From Mactra quadrangularis (taxonomy: Eukaryota; Mollusca; Bivalvia; Venerida; Mactridae): a stretch of DNA of 64,000 nucleotides. Position 1 is the stretch's first letter, and each line of letters opens with the position of its first letter. Of the stretch, positions 1 to 11,100 are shown in pieces. The notes below the pieces were generated by a model. It had not been told where the DNA came from, ran no database searches, and saw only the letters and a program-made list of their open reading frames with translations. The stretch covers positions 15,955,592 through 16,019,591 of the forward strand of contig CM046295.1 of the NCBI GenBank assembly GCA_025267735.1, read 5' to 3'. Both the position numbers and the translations under genes were made by a program.

Positions 1-1566
1 GCATATCTGAGATAGTGATTGGTTGTCCTAATATAACATGTTTACATTTAATGTCTTGTGGTATCAGTGACACTGGGGTGAAATATTTATCTAAAGTAAG
101 TTCATTGTCCTAATATAATTTTTTTACATTTAATGTCTTGTGGTATCAGTGACACTGGAGTGAAATATCTGTTAAAGTAAGTTTGTTGTCCTAATATAAT
201 CCCACATATTTAATTTAATCCATATCCAAGCATATCAATGTTGTAAAATAGCTATATGAGCATTAATAAAAAAGTAGATCATCTAGACAGGGTAACATGG
301 ATGACATAATTATGTTAGAAGATCTAGCCGGCTGCTGTCTACCCCAGTCTCTTTGGACACCGGCTGCAGATGACAAATACACTATCGAATTTGATTGATT
401 GATATTGATATGGATGTCTTGAGGAGTTGTTTACATCTCCTGTGACCATTATACCACCAGTCTATAAAGACCAATTTTGACTCATCTCCTGACTGGTCGT
501 TGAAGACAAGTCCTACTACAAAGAGTTTATCTTTTCAGCGGACCAAGACAATTTTACAATTGGTAAAGTTTCCGTTATTGAACATAAATTATTGAAATTT
601 TGAATGATGTTAAATTTTTAACATATTTTTGATATGAAAAGTGCGCTGTACAGATGTGGTACTATAATAGTATATAATATTGCTAATTTTGTGTAGATTT
701 ATCCTTATGTATATATTTTACAGTTATCTAAACTAAGAAACCTTGATCTGTCGCACGTTCCAAGAATTACCTCAGAATCAGTAATCTATTCATCAAAGTA
801 CTGCAAGCACATTGATAGCTTAAATGTATCACTGAACGGAGGTATGGATGACAGCTTACTATCAATGATTGCCATCAACTTGAAAGGATTGAAAAGACTT
901 TACTGTGTTTCTTGTAACATCTCTGATACAGGTAATGTACTGAGGTGCTTTTTACACAAAAAATACTTGCAATAAAAATCATCTTATAGGGCATTTTTGG
1001 CGCAGTTTTCTAAGCCAATTTTGACCTATATTTTACTCGGACACAGTTGCTGACTATTTACTGAGTGTATTATGGGTGTCACACTATGCCTATTGATAAT
1101 ACGTTCGTCGTGGTTTGTTCCTGACTGAAAGCGAATTTGGCTATTTATACTTTAAACAAAATGAACCCTGTAAAGCGCCGAATATCTTTTTAAAGATTTT
1201 TCATGTGAGTGAGGGAAGGGGATAGAGCCGTTACTTTATTTAGAACAATGTGGGCAATTTTATAAAAAAATATCCTCTATTTTATGCATTTCAGGTTTGA
1301 TAGAAATTGCCGAAAATTGTCCATTACTTGAAGCTCTAGACGTAGGATGGTGTCAAGGTATTACCGATAATGGTGTTAGAGTGGTCTCCCTTGCTTGTAA
1401 ACATTTGGAATACTTTGGACTTATACGTTGTGACCAAGTTACCGTAGAGACCATCGAAGAACTAGAACAGTCTTATCCTCATATAAACTATTCAACATTT
1501 GCTCTAGAATCCAGAAGGTTGATTGCGAGAGCTAGACGTGAGGGGTATAGGTTTGAACTAATATGA
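1..1566 (+). CDS. F-box/LRR-repeat (FBXL/AMN1-like) protein, C-terminal exons (5' part outside window)
   Basis: Three exons join in frame: 1-95 (frame from base 3), 724-931 and 1295-1566 (stop TGA 1564-1566), with GT-AG boundaries at 96/723 and 932/1294. The roughly 191 visible residues are cysteine-containing leucine-rich repeats of the F-box/LRR type: repeats run CPNITCLHLMSCGISDTG, LRNLDLSHVPRITSES, IDSLNVSLNGGMDD and LEALDVGWCQGITDNG. Such proteins are substrate receptors of SCF ubiquitin ligases. The F-box itself would lie upstream of the window, so the family call rests on the repeats alone. The protein ends in a basic, LRR-free tail (about 25 residues, rich in R, ending in FELI). I could not assign a specific FBXL orthologue; an AMN1-like LRR protein is the main alternative. 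Exon 1 is unusual in having its 3' half and splice donor tandemly duplicated in the following intron. Confidence 0.75.
23..200 (+). repeat. Tandem duplication of exon end plus splice donor
   Basis: An about 82-bp unit starting TTGTCCTAATATAA occurs at 23-104 and again at 105-184, with a third partial start at 185-200. The unit contains the last 24 codons of the LRR exon and its GTAAGT donor. The second copy has no upstream acceptor AG and reading through meets a stop, so it is probably a dead duplicate with a decoy donor. Confidence 0.8.
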
Positions 1567-1629
1567 TTTTATTTAAATTATACTGGGTGTAACTGTGTCA
1601 ATACAATTATGGTTATTTCAAATATAACT

Positions 1630-1895
1630 CATTTGTATACTGGTTTTAAAGCTGTTACAACACATTTTAGGTTATTTTTATACTTGTTTTAACGCCGTGT
1701 CAACCTAATTTAGTTTAATTTTATACTGGTTTTAACGCCATGTCAACACAATTTAGTTTATTTTTATACTGGTTTTAACGCCGTGACAACACAATTTAGT
1801 TTATTTTTTATTCTGAGTTTAACACCGTATCGTGTTAACACAATTTAGGTTATTTTTAACTCGGTTTAACACTATGTCAACACAATATATGTTTT
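1630..1895. repeat. About 44-bp tandem array derived from a SINE-B tail
   Basis: Six imperfect copies of a unit containing TTTAACGCCGTGTCAACACA and ATTTAGTTTATTTTTATACTGG follow the stop codon of the LRR gene. The same module is the 3' tail of the SINE-B copies listed here. It probably lies in the 3' UTR. Confidence 0.7.
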
Positions 1896-2329
1896 TTTCT
1901 GCGGCCGGCGCACTTAGCTTAGCTTTCATGTATCATTGTCTATAACCAGTACAGATCGGTCTGTATATATGACATATTGATACTTTTTATAGAAATGTTG
2001 TATAAGGTCAGTTTGCATGTTCGATTTTATAGTGTTAACACATTTTAGTCACCAATTATGATAAATAGTAATGAAATTTGTCATTTCATTGATCGTGTTT
2101 ATTGTTAATTATCAATAATATTGTTATTTACATACCTATATAATGTTATATTCGATAAGTATTAATCTGAAACTGCTCCTTTTGTAAATCATAAACATGT
2201 TTAGATTTAATCATGGTCATTTCATATCAGCAATGAACTTGTTTAGTTCTCAGAATCGGGAATTAATTGAATGCCAGCTAAATCTATAGTATACTCGTTT
2301 ACGAATTAAATGGAGAGTTCTCCTCCTCA

Positions 2330-2560
2330 CCCCAGCGTCTGTCATTTATTGTCAGATCTTTATGAAACTTCATACAATGATAACATACCATGTGATGAAC
2401 AGAATTAGAAAGTAACCACAACTCTACCTGCCTTTATTATGGATTATTTTATTTTGTATTTTTTGCATTTAAGTTTTTGATATGTTGGATATCTCTGTCA
2501 TTTATGGTCAGATCTTGATGAAAATCTGGCTTTAATGTGGTTTTCACATTACATTTCTTG
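2330..2560. repeat. Dispersed repeat shared with 31860-32010
   Basis: The stretch with GAACAGAATTAGAAAGTAAC and a following TTTATTATGGATTATTT is repeated, with small indels, in intron 2 of the four-pass membrane gene. The family is not recognised. Confidence 0.55.
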
Positions 2561-2686
2561 TTTGTCTTTAAGAATAAATCAAAACAACTTATATATGTAC
2601 AGGAAACAAGCTTATTGGAATATTCTCGCTTATTTTTGTTACACACTGTTACACATTGTTGTAAGAATTATCATATGCAGTATGTC

Positions 2687-2692
2687 AATAAA
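2687..2692 (+). terminator. Candidate polyadenylation signal of the LRR gene
   Basis: An AATAAA lies about 1.1 kb after the stop codon and is followed by T-rich sequence. Other AATAAA matches exist in this AT-rich DNA, so the choice is tentative. Confidence 0.3.
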
Positions 2693-2789
2693 ACTTGTTA
2701 AATTATTGTTATTGAACCAAAGTTTGTTTTAGTTATTTCTTATTAATTGTTAGCACATGTTTGTGTTGCTTTTTTTAATTTAATAGGTT

Positions 2790-3232
2790 TGTGTAAAAGC
2801 CGGACGCCGTAAATGATGTTTAACGTCGTACCAACACAAATTATGGTTATTTTACGGCGTCCAGTGTTGATCTATAACCAGTACTGACAAAGCCTTTGTG
2901 ATAGAGCGTGACGCAATAGAATGGTGTTTAACGCCACGTCAATACAAATTATGACCATTTTACGGCGACCAGTGCTGATATATATCTAAAACCGGTACTT
3001 ATTTACCCTTTGTGATAGAGCCTGTCGCCGTATAATGGTGTTTAAAGCCGTACCAACACAATTAATTGATTATTTTACGGCGTCCAGTGGTGATCTTTAT
3101 CTATAACCAGTGTTTATCTGTTTGTGATAGAGCTTGACGCCGTAATATTGTGTTTAACGCCGTACCAACACAAATTATTGTTATTTTACGGCGTCCAGCG
3201 TTAAAATTATCTATAACCAGTACTAACCCTTT
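2790..3232. repeat. About 110-bp satellite-like array, four copies
   Basis: Copies begin near 2818, 2927, 3042 and 3148 with TTTAACGCCGTACCAACACA. Each continues through TTTTACGGCGTCCAG and CTATAACCAGTACT and then a linker TTTGTGATAGAG(C). These are the tail modules of SINE-B, here amplified without the tRNA-like head. Confidence 0.75.
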
Positions 3233-3235
3233 TTA

Positions 3236-4160
3236 GTACGCTTTCAACATTTTCCTTATTCATGTACATAGAAGGCTATTGCTATTTATGGTAGGAGGGC
3301 GAATCAGCAACCCTTCGGGACACTGGAATAGAAATTCTGCTAGTAGTTTCCTGTGCAATAGATACTGGGTCGTCTGGCTAGAATGTGTTCGAATCTAACA
3401 TTTGAATGCACAAGGGAATAAACTGATTAGTTAAATTATTGTTAGAAGTGATTAAAACTAAGAAACAGTTACATTATATTTGCATCTTGATCGGACACTT
3501 GATCATTGCAACCTATGATTATTTACAATCCATCCGATATATAAGAATCTATGGCATTGAGCTTAGAGCTTTGATCGACTTGTATATACACATAATAAAG
3601 TAGTCTCGTGCCATTAAACATGACAATTAACATAAACAGATATCCCATAGACGGCTGTCATAGGGTCACTTTACATTGCACAGAGGGCCATGTTCAGGTG
3701 ACCTTTGAGTCGACCAATCATTAAGTAGCTTTCATCTCGACGATATAATATTAAAAACATCGTGATTTCTATTTTAGACCGAATTTTGCGAGCTTTTTTG
3801 GCGGTGCAAAAAATATACATGTGAAGTTTAAAACTGCAGTCGAATTTAAGTCAAATGATAAATTTAACTTTGCAAAGTTGTACTGATAGGTAAGTAGGCC
3901 ATTCAAGATTACGGATAAAATTACTTCCTATATAGGTCGTTTATGTAAACACCTTTACCATACACTTTATCATATATAGACGCGTAAACTTTCCATAAGA
4001 GTGAGAATGTTCATCTTGATAAGAAGATGGTTTAAGTTGAAGGTTTTTAATCACGTTGTGTATGAGTTTAAGGTAAGATTTTATAAATTTATTATACGTT
4101 CTATTGCATGTACAATTCTAACAACCGGTTTATATGTTTAAATTGAGGGATGAAGAGTTT
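3236..4160. other. Intergenic stretch, nothing supported
   Basis: No exon-like reading frame, repeat array or RNA gene is visible. Short open stretches have no splice context. Confidence 0.6.
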
Positions 4161-4737
4161 ATATTCGGAACTCGAGTTTGTGGAGTTTCATTGAATAAAT
4201 AATCCAGGAAGGATTCGTTTTGGCGAGGGGGCACCAAGAAAAATGGGCTTTTGTAGACCTAATCCGGAATTCAAATTTATGGGTTTTTCCGTCCGTGTAC
4301 AGGCGGTACAAACAAAGTTTTCTACACATTATTGCTAAAAAGCATGAACTATGGATTAAATCCTATTGTTCTTTGTGCACATGTTTTTACTGTAACGGTG
4401 AAGTTTTGTTTGTACCGGAGGGGAAAACCCAAATATTTGAATTCTGGATATAGTCGAAAAGGTTTATGCAGAATAGTTTATGTCGTATACACACAAGGCT
4501 TCGCAAACACATTAAATGTTGTGTTATTGTTTGACTCAATATTATTCACCGATTATTATTGAATAGTGTATCTCAAATTTGCTGACTAAAACGAAACATT
4601 AATCAACACCAAAACGATTGTAAATGTTAACTCGGTTGAAGTATTTTGTATGGGCATGTGACGCAAAGGTATTTCCAAAATGGCGTCTAAATATATACGA
4701 GGTTATTCGAAGTGAATGGCCAGATCGTTCCAAATGG
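4161..4737. mobile_element. Degenerate hAT-like MITE, 'CATTCGGAACA' family, with a nested element
   Basis: The left end TATTCGGAACTCGAG and right end GATCGTTCCAAATGG are decayed versions of the inverted ends seen intact at 62682-63037. Internal text (GGAAGGATTCG, then AAAATGGCG and CGAGGTTATTCG) is shared with that copy. An inner inverted repeat at about 4265-4447 (GGGTTTTTCC / GGGAAAACCC, extending through GAATTCAAAT) looks like a second, nested element. Confidence 0.55.
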
Positions 4738-4795
4738 CGACTGTACATGTACAATGTATACATGTTTCTGGTATTTTTATTTCAGATTGTGACCG

Positions 4796-4926
4796 ACAGT
4801 CACGTGGTGCAAACAATCACGTGATACAGACAAGCACGTGGTACAGACTGTCACGGGATACAGTCACGTGGTACCGACAATCACGTGATAAGACTGTCAC
4901 GTGAATCGGACAGTCACATGGTACAG
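4796..4926 (+). promoter_or_regulatory. Array of six CACGTG E-boxes upstream of the oxidoreductase start
   Basis: Imperfect repeats of about 17 bp (GTCACGTGGTACAGACA type) give perfect CACGTG palindromes at 4801, 4818, 4835, 4865, 4882 and 4898, plus two decayed copies (CACGGG, CACATG). The array ends 12 bases before the ATG at 4938. CACGTG is the core site of bHLH factors such as USF, MYC/MAX and MITF/TFE. Whether this is promoter or 5' UTR cannot be told from the sequence. Confidence 0.6.
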
Positions 4927-4937
4927 CCATCTTGAAA

Positions 4938-7900
4938 ATGTCTTCCAAAGTTGGGTTGGCTTTGTTCGGACTAGGACGCATGGGTAGGTTAAAAAAGTGT
5001 TTTAATATAAAGGGTGGTTTAAAGTTTGCTTCCATATACATACTCAGTCGGCTTTACAGTTTTGTATGATAACCCCTGACCAATGAAATCACCTTCAGGC
5101 AGGTGATCCTTATCATTACACATTTACACCTGGGTTGAGCGAAACAGTTGTAGACAAACTTCTTGACCAATAAAATTAGCAGTGACTCAGGGATTTGAAC
5201 CATTGATCTTTCTATCCATATGCGCTTGTCCAATCACTCGACCATTGTTCCATGATTTTGAATTTAATGTCCCAAAGGGGGCACGGGTTCGAATCCTGTC
5301 CTGGGAGGTTATACCTTTCCTAGAAAATTTTGACAAAAAAATGTCAATTTTTCTCCATAAATGAGGTACGTGTATATGGAGAAGTTGCCTGTCTTGTGGA
5401 AGGGTATGCGAGTACTTGTTATAGTCAAGTGTCCAGGAAATCTAGGTTAGGTATAAATAACCTAAATTGTGTTGGCATGACGTTAAACCGAGTATGTGAA
5501 AACATGGGGAAACTATGTCGAAAGTTTACTTCTTTAATAACATGGTTACCGATTATTACTTTCACATTTGTAAGTATTATTAAAGAGTCTTAATCGCTTA
5601 AATATCATCTATATAGTTTTGTTACTATTTATAGTAACATAATTTGGTTGCTATTTATAGTAACATAATTTGGTTGCTATATATAGTAACATAATTTGGT
5701 TGCTATCTATAGAAATATAATGTGGTTGCTATTTACAGTAACATATTCTTGTTGCTATTTATAGTTACATGAAAATGTTAATCTTTTTTTAAACAGGTTT
5801 ACATCATGCGAAGAATATACTTATGTCACCGCGAGCATCGTTGCAGTGGATAGTCTGTGACAATGTTGAAGAGGCCATGAATTTCAAGAAAGAATTTAAT
5901 TTAACAGCTAAATGTGTTACCCCTGACAACACAGATCACGTGATGGATGATTCTAGGTTAGTTTTTAGATATCTATTGAACCAATCTTATTAAAACCAGA
6001 TATAAAATTATTCGCACGTGCTCTTTCTTATTTTGGATCTGGCATCTACACACTACGGGTCACGTTTAGCTGACATTTGCTTTTATGATATTCATGACGC
6101 AAGAACTGTGCTCAGTGACTTGTTTGCATTGTCTTTGTGACGCAATTTGAAAAGAAATGTCCAATTACAGCCTGTGTATAACACTGCCGTCACACTAAAA
6201 TTAGCTAGCAAAAACTGGTCTAAAGATGCTATTTTAGTGTTTCGTCACTACTATTTTTTGGGTTTAACCGTCATGTCAACACAATTCATGTCATATTACG
6301 GTGTCCAGTTCACCTAACCTAGCTTTCCTGGACTCTTGTCTATAACCAGTACTCACATACCCTCCCACAAGGCCGGATACTTCTCCATATATTTTATTAA
6401 TAGAGGAATATTGACATTATTGTCAAATTTTCATGGAAAGGTATAACCTCCCTGGATTTGATTCGAACCCGTACCTCCTTCGGGACACGAGATTCCAAAC
6501 CCCGGCGCGCTACCAACTGCGCCACTGACCGGGGTTTCGTCACTACTATGACACTATTATAATTATAGTGTTATAATTTGTTAAAAAATATTTACTTCAG
6601 ATTTTTCTGTGCGTATATTGTTTATTTAATTCTATAATATGTTATGCTAAGTCATTGAAATTGGCAACATTTTTTAACAAATCACTATGAATTTTTATAA
6701 CCAGTAACTTTTATTCGGTCCAGTAAAAATTCATTTAACTATTTTTAGCGTTGGTGCAGTTATGATCGTTTCTCCGACTTCCACCCATGAAACTCTGATA
6801 AACAAATCACTTACAGCAGGTAATGTCGTACAGTAAATCAATTTTCAAAACATGGCATGATATATTCTACTTTTTACTTTGGATTCATCCGTTTATTGGG
6901 GAAACACATGAGTCCACACTATTGTTTAGCAGTTTCAAAGTATTTCTTTTTGGGAAAACAAAATAAGTTAGTCAGTACTTGTGGCTCAGTGAATATTACT
7001 AACTTGTTTTTATGTAGATAATAAAAGAATATTGCTGATTATATTCACCTTTGTTATTTTATTTGTCTTTGTTAAATTGACGCGCAAAGTAAAACATTTC
7101 ACTTATAGATTGCATTCCACAAGACTTAAAAGGTATCCTGTTATACCTGTATATGGTTATAACTATTTTAAGACCTTTGTTACTATATTTAGAAATATGT
7201 TACTATTCTTATTCATTTGTTACTAAATTTAGAAATATGTTACTATTTTTAAACCTTTGTTACTATATTAAGAAATATGTTACTATTTTAATCATTTGTT
7301 ACTATATTTAGAAGTACAAGGGGTTAATGGTAAATTCGCGGAATATTATAAGAGTAAATCTATCTATTTTCACGCCCACACTCATATTGGTGTAAAGAGT
7401 ATTAAAATGGAAGAAGAATAACAGGTATCCATAGCAACCATTGTTTGGTGATTTGAAGCACGCTATTATTTCGCCTATTTTGAAAACATTAAACATGATA
7501 GAACGCTTTTAAATATGTTAGGAATTATGCGGCAACATCAACATCGAAGCCGACAGCTTCCCACAAGCTTACTTATGGAGGATAAATGACATTATTGTCA
7601 AATTTTCATGGAAGGCTATAACCGCCCAGGCGGTATATGAACCCGTACTCCTTTTGGAAAACTAGATAAGATATCCAGGAGTACTTCCATCTGAGCTACA
7701 CCTGGGTTTAACTAATATTGTATAACTATTTAATTCAGATAAAGACGTGTTCTGTGAAAAACCTTTGACTCCTTCAGTGGAAACGACCAAGAAATGTTAT
7801 GAATTGGCAGAATCTAAAAATAGAACACTTCTATGCGGATTTAGTCGGTGAGTTTCGGTATTTATTCGTTTTAAAACAACTATCCGTATGAGGTAAACAA

Positions 7901-10566
7901 GCACATGTTTTCACCAATTCCTCTTTCTAAACAACTGATATTTTTTTAAAGAAACAATAAACAAAAAGAAACACTGATCTTTTTCGTTTGGATTAACTTC
8001 TTTGCAACACATTTTATAGGTTATTTTATAGTCAGTCAACCTACTCAACGTTGAAAAGCTAAAATTCTGTACTCAGTTGTTAACTAGTTACTGGACACAT
8101 ATTTCCGTCAGTGACTGACCACTGTCGTTCATGGTTTAAAATCGGTGTAGGAGGATGAATAGTCGTAGAAATCATTTCATGACCAAACTTGTCGAAAGTA
8201 TGCCCCGCCTAGCTGGGAATCGAACCCTCGACTCTTTGATCAGTAGACTCGCGTGCTGCCAACTGAACTAGCTGGGCGGCTTTGATAAAATATATTCCAA
8301 TTATTTTGTTTGTTTTTCTCATTTAAGGCGTTTTGATCCAAGCTTTTATTCCGTTTACAAGAAAGTGAGTTCCGGAAGTGTAGGACCGGTGCGTATAGTA
8401 AAATCTACCAGCAGAGATTATCCGTTTCCTCCGATAGATTATCTCAGGACTTCTGGTATGTATTTGCTTCTGTTGTATCCAGTAATATCTATATATTAAT
8501 TCTTTTTGCCTTTTCTACTATATTGAGATTATGTTACTATTTTTAGACCTTTGTTACTATATTTAAAATTATGTTTCTAGTTTTAGAACTTTGTTACTAA
8601 ATTTAGAATAATGTTACTATTTTTAGACCTTTGTTACTTTATTTAAAATTATGTTACTTTTTTAGATAATAGTGACTAAGTTTAGAATCGTGTAACTATT
8701 TTAAGACCTTTGTTACTGTTATTAGAATTATGTTACTATTTTAGGAATTTTGTGCGAATTTAGATTAATGTTACTATATTTAGATCCATACGTGTATCTA
8801 ATAAATAAAGTTAATGTAACAGAGGTATAATACAGTACATGTGCTCCCTTGCCTTAAAGCTAGCTTTTATGGCGATGGGTAGAGTTTCCATTTACGATTC
8901 GAGGAGTCGAGTTTGAATTTTTGTTTGGACAATTTTGGCAACCAATGTAACATCATCCTAGCTAGGAATTGTACGCTTGTACCCTGAGATGGTCCCACAG
9001 ACACTCAAGCTCCTAGAATTCAAGGACGGGTTTCGCATATTGTTATATATTGCAATACGATATTAACTGCTATATTACACACCCAAAATGAAACGGTTAT
9101 CGTGAAGACTGATTTAAATGTATATTTTACATTCACAGGTGGCATTTTCAAGGACTCAACTGTACACGACATTGATATGTGTACATGGATAGCCGGAAGT
9201 AAACCAGTCAGCGTTTATGCTCAAGGTCACGCCAATAATCTCGCGTTACGAGATTTCGGTGATAGGGATCAAGTTGTTGTTGTTATCACCTATGAGAATG
9301 GAACTGTTGGGGTTGTAGATAATGGACGCTGGGCCCCTTTTGGGTATGACCAGAGACTCGAGGTAATATGTTTAGGAGTAATTTGGGGGGGGGGGGGGTA
9401 ATTGAGATTAAAAGTTTATGCAAATTGCATTCGTTAAAATAATTAAAGGTAAAAAGTTGGCTTAGACAGCTGAGCCGAAAAAGAAAATATTTCAATCCTA
9501 TAAATGACTTTGTCACCCAATCAATTTCGCGTTTCAGTCCTTTGAATTAATCTTAAATTGGATTTTATGTATTTCATAAAAATAATAAGTTTCGTATTGT
9601 TAATGACAGGTTTTATGTGAAAAGGAACAACTCAACGTGGATAACAAACCTGAGACTCAACTTGTGACGTCATCAGATCAAGGGACACAATTCTCACGAT
9701 CAGTGAATGATTTTATAGAGAGATATCCAGTTGCTTATAGAAATGAGTTAGATCATTTTATCAATATCATACGAGGCAAGTATAGTTCCTACGCATTTTT
9801 TCTAATTCAACAATTATTTTTAGGGTAATATTTTAAAGGTACTCATTCACAGATTTCAACTTAAATATCAACATTTTCTAAAACTATCAAAATTGTATTG
9901 AAACATTTTTGGAAGCACAAAAATAGTGTTTTGATAATGACAGTTTTAGTGCAAATTGACACACAACCACAAATTATTGTGATTCATGTAGTAAATATCT
10001 ACCCCGTATGTCACGGTATAGACACTTTTAATTGCGCATTTTTGTGACTTTTATTGTATATTTCTTGCAACATATTTTTTGGACACAATTGCAGACAATG
10101 AACGGTATTTTGAAATTATAGAAAAAATAAACAAAATCTGTGAACTAGTACCTTTAACAATGAACTGAAATGTTAAGAAAAAAACATTTCTTATATTTAC
10201 TGCCTGGTCTATTTAATCAATTTATTTATTTAATTGACAACCGCTGTAAATCTGTTTTAATTTACTTGAAGCATTTGTAAAAGAGTTTATGTCACAGCGT
10301 AATGTTTGCAACTTCGAAGTTTAATAGTGTGGTTGTCCACCTTGTGCCAACAGCACGCCCTCTATCTTCTACTGACATCATCGCCCTACAGGTTCGGGTT
10401 TTAAAGTGAAATGTTTTCCGAAAGTATCAATACTTACAGACTATTATTTATTTCAGGTGAAGAAGAAAGCCGAGTTACAAAGATAGATACTATACGAGCA
10501 ATGAGACTTGTTGAACTTTGTTATATATCTTTGAATCAACAATCTGTTGTAAAATATACTGAATAA
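4938..10566 (+). CDS. Gfo/Idh/MocA-family NAD(P)-dependent oxidoreductase, myo-inositol 2-dehydrogenase-like
   Basis: Eight exons join in frame: 4938-4983, 5797-5956, 6749-6819, 7739-7847, 8328-8455, 9139-9362, 9610-9775 and 10457-10566. They give 337 residues, the usual family length. The N-terminal Rossmann nucleotide-binding motif is GLGRMG (residues 11-16). The EKP motif is at 99-101, whose lysine is catalytic in inositol dehydrogenase, and CGFSRRFDP follows near 125-133. The C-terminal sheet domain opens with GGIFKDSTVHDID, giving the Asp177/His181 pair that completes the Lys-Asp-His catalytic set. Family members oxidise sugar or inositol hydroxyls; myo-inositol to scyllo-inosose is the closest guess, but the substrate cannot be proved from motifs. 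No signal peptide or membrane segment is seen, so it is probably cytosolic. The ATG is preceded by the E-box array. Intron 7 begins GC (GAG|GCAAGT). All introns carry repeats or SINEs. Confidence 0.88.
4993..5225 (-). mobile_element. SINE-C copy
   Basis: The copy is read on the minus strand and belongs to the family with head 'GTGCACTTAGGGATC..AGGTC' and tail 'GAAGCAGACTTTAAAC'. It sits at the start of intron 1 of the oxidoreductase gene. Confidence 0.65.
5240..5480 (+). mobile_element. SINE-B copy
   Basis: A tRNA-like B box (GGTTCGAATCC) is followed by the family body (GGGAGGTTATACC, TCCATAAATGAGG, GGAGAAGTTGCCTG) and tail (ACCTAAATTGTGTTGGCATG). The A-box end is decayed. Confidence 0.65.
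5618..5775. repeat. About 26-bp tandem array, near-palindromic unit
   Basis: Six copies of TTGCTATTTATAGTAACATA. The core GTTGCTAT..ATAGTAAC is a near-palindrome. It lies in intron 1, close to the exon 2 acceptor. Confidence 0.75.
6255..6535 (-). mobile_element. SINE-B copy, near full length
   Basis: On the minus strand the tRNA-like head (box B GGTTCGAATC region, CAGTTGGTAGCGCGCC) is followed by the body and the GTTGACATGACGG tail. It lies in intron 2 of the oxidoreductase gene. Confidence 0.7.
7165..7315. repeat. TTACTA-type minisatellite in intron 3
   Basis: Alternating units TTTGTTACTATATTTAGAAA and TATGTTACTATTTTTAAACC, about 40 bp per pair. Related arrays occur at 8515-8790 and 35262-35570. 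Confidence 0.7.
7566..7710 (-). mobile_element. Partial SINE-B copy
   Basis: Only the head and first part of the body remain (TATTGTCAAATTTTCATGGA with a following tRNA-like segment ending CTGAGCTACACC). Confidence 0.55.
8003..8281 (-). mobile_element. SINE-A copy
   Basis: On the minus strand the head GCCCAGCTAGTTCAGTTGGC and box B GGTTCGATTCC are followed by the body with GTCAGTCACTGACG and a tail with GTAGGTTGACTGAC. It lies in intron 4 of the oxidoreductase gene. Confidence 0.7.
8515..8790. repeat. TTACTA-type minisatellite in intron 5
   Basis: About seven pairs of TTGTTACTATATTTAAAATT and ATGTTACTATTTTTAGACC, more diverged than the intron 3 array. Confidence 0.7.
8855..9040 (+). mobile_element. 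SINE-D copy
   Basis: It shares GCTTTTATGGCGA, TGGTCCCA and GACACTCAAG text with two copies at 51532-51900. The tRNA-like promoter boxes are decayed. Confidence 0.6.
9776..9781 (+). other. GC-type 5' splice site (GC-AG intron)
   Basis: The reading frame requires the junction GAG|GCAAGT, joined to an ordinary acceptor TTTCAG at 10456. GC-AG introns are a known minor class of U2 introns. The rest of the donor matches consensus strongly, as is typical for this class. Confidence 0.75.
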
Positions 10567-10567
10567 A
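10562..10567 (+). terminator. AATAAA overlapping the stop codon
   Basis: The last codons read ACT GAA TAA A, so the hexamer AATAAA spans the stop. If used, the 3' UTR would be only about 20 bases. Another downstream signal may be the real one. Confidence 0.3.
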
Positions 10568-10810
10568 TATAGGATATTGGTCAGTTGTGGTGTAAGATCG
10601 AGTTCTAATTTCACAATGTCAGCTCTGCAAGCTCTGTGTTCGAATTCCATCCAAAACCTACCCTACAACCTACACCACAAGCTCAGTACTTGGAGACCGG
10701 AAAGGGGACTCCAAAATGATTAATATAAGTTTTAAAAGTATAAAAAATTGTAACAATATTGTTTAAAACTTAAAAACTGTACTCCTGTCCATGTGCATAA
10801 CAATATGGAC

Positions 10811-11100
10811 ATAGGCGGATCTAGAGGAGGGGGGTCAGGGGGTCCGGACGCCTCCCTAGAATTTCCAAAAAGTACCTGTCTAGTAGTGTATTTCTTGACT
10901 GTAAGTCATTTTTAAGTAGCATGAAGCAATGTCTCTCGGTGCTTAACGTAAATTTAATGGTTATGTAGTTTTTATTATTAATATATTGCATTATTCTGCA
11001 AAATGTGTATAATTTGGTTGTGATTCAAAAGTTTGGACCCTCCCCCTGTAGAAAAAGTTCGACCCCCCCCCCCTAGAAAAAAATCCTGGAACTGCCCCTG
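10811..11100. mobile_element. hAT-like MITE, 'GGCGGATCCAG' family, copy 1
   Basis: The left end GGCGGATCTAG and right end CCTGGAACTGCCCCTG are inverted versions of the family terminus. The interior has GTATTTCTTGACTGTAAGTC and a run of GTTCGGACCCCCC-type units near the right end. The end was later tandemly copied (see 11086-11380). Confidence 0.7.
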
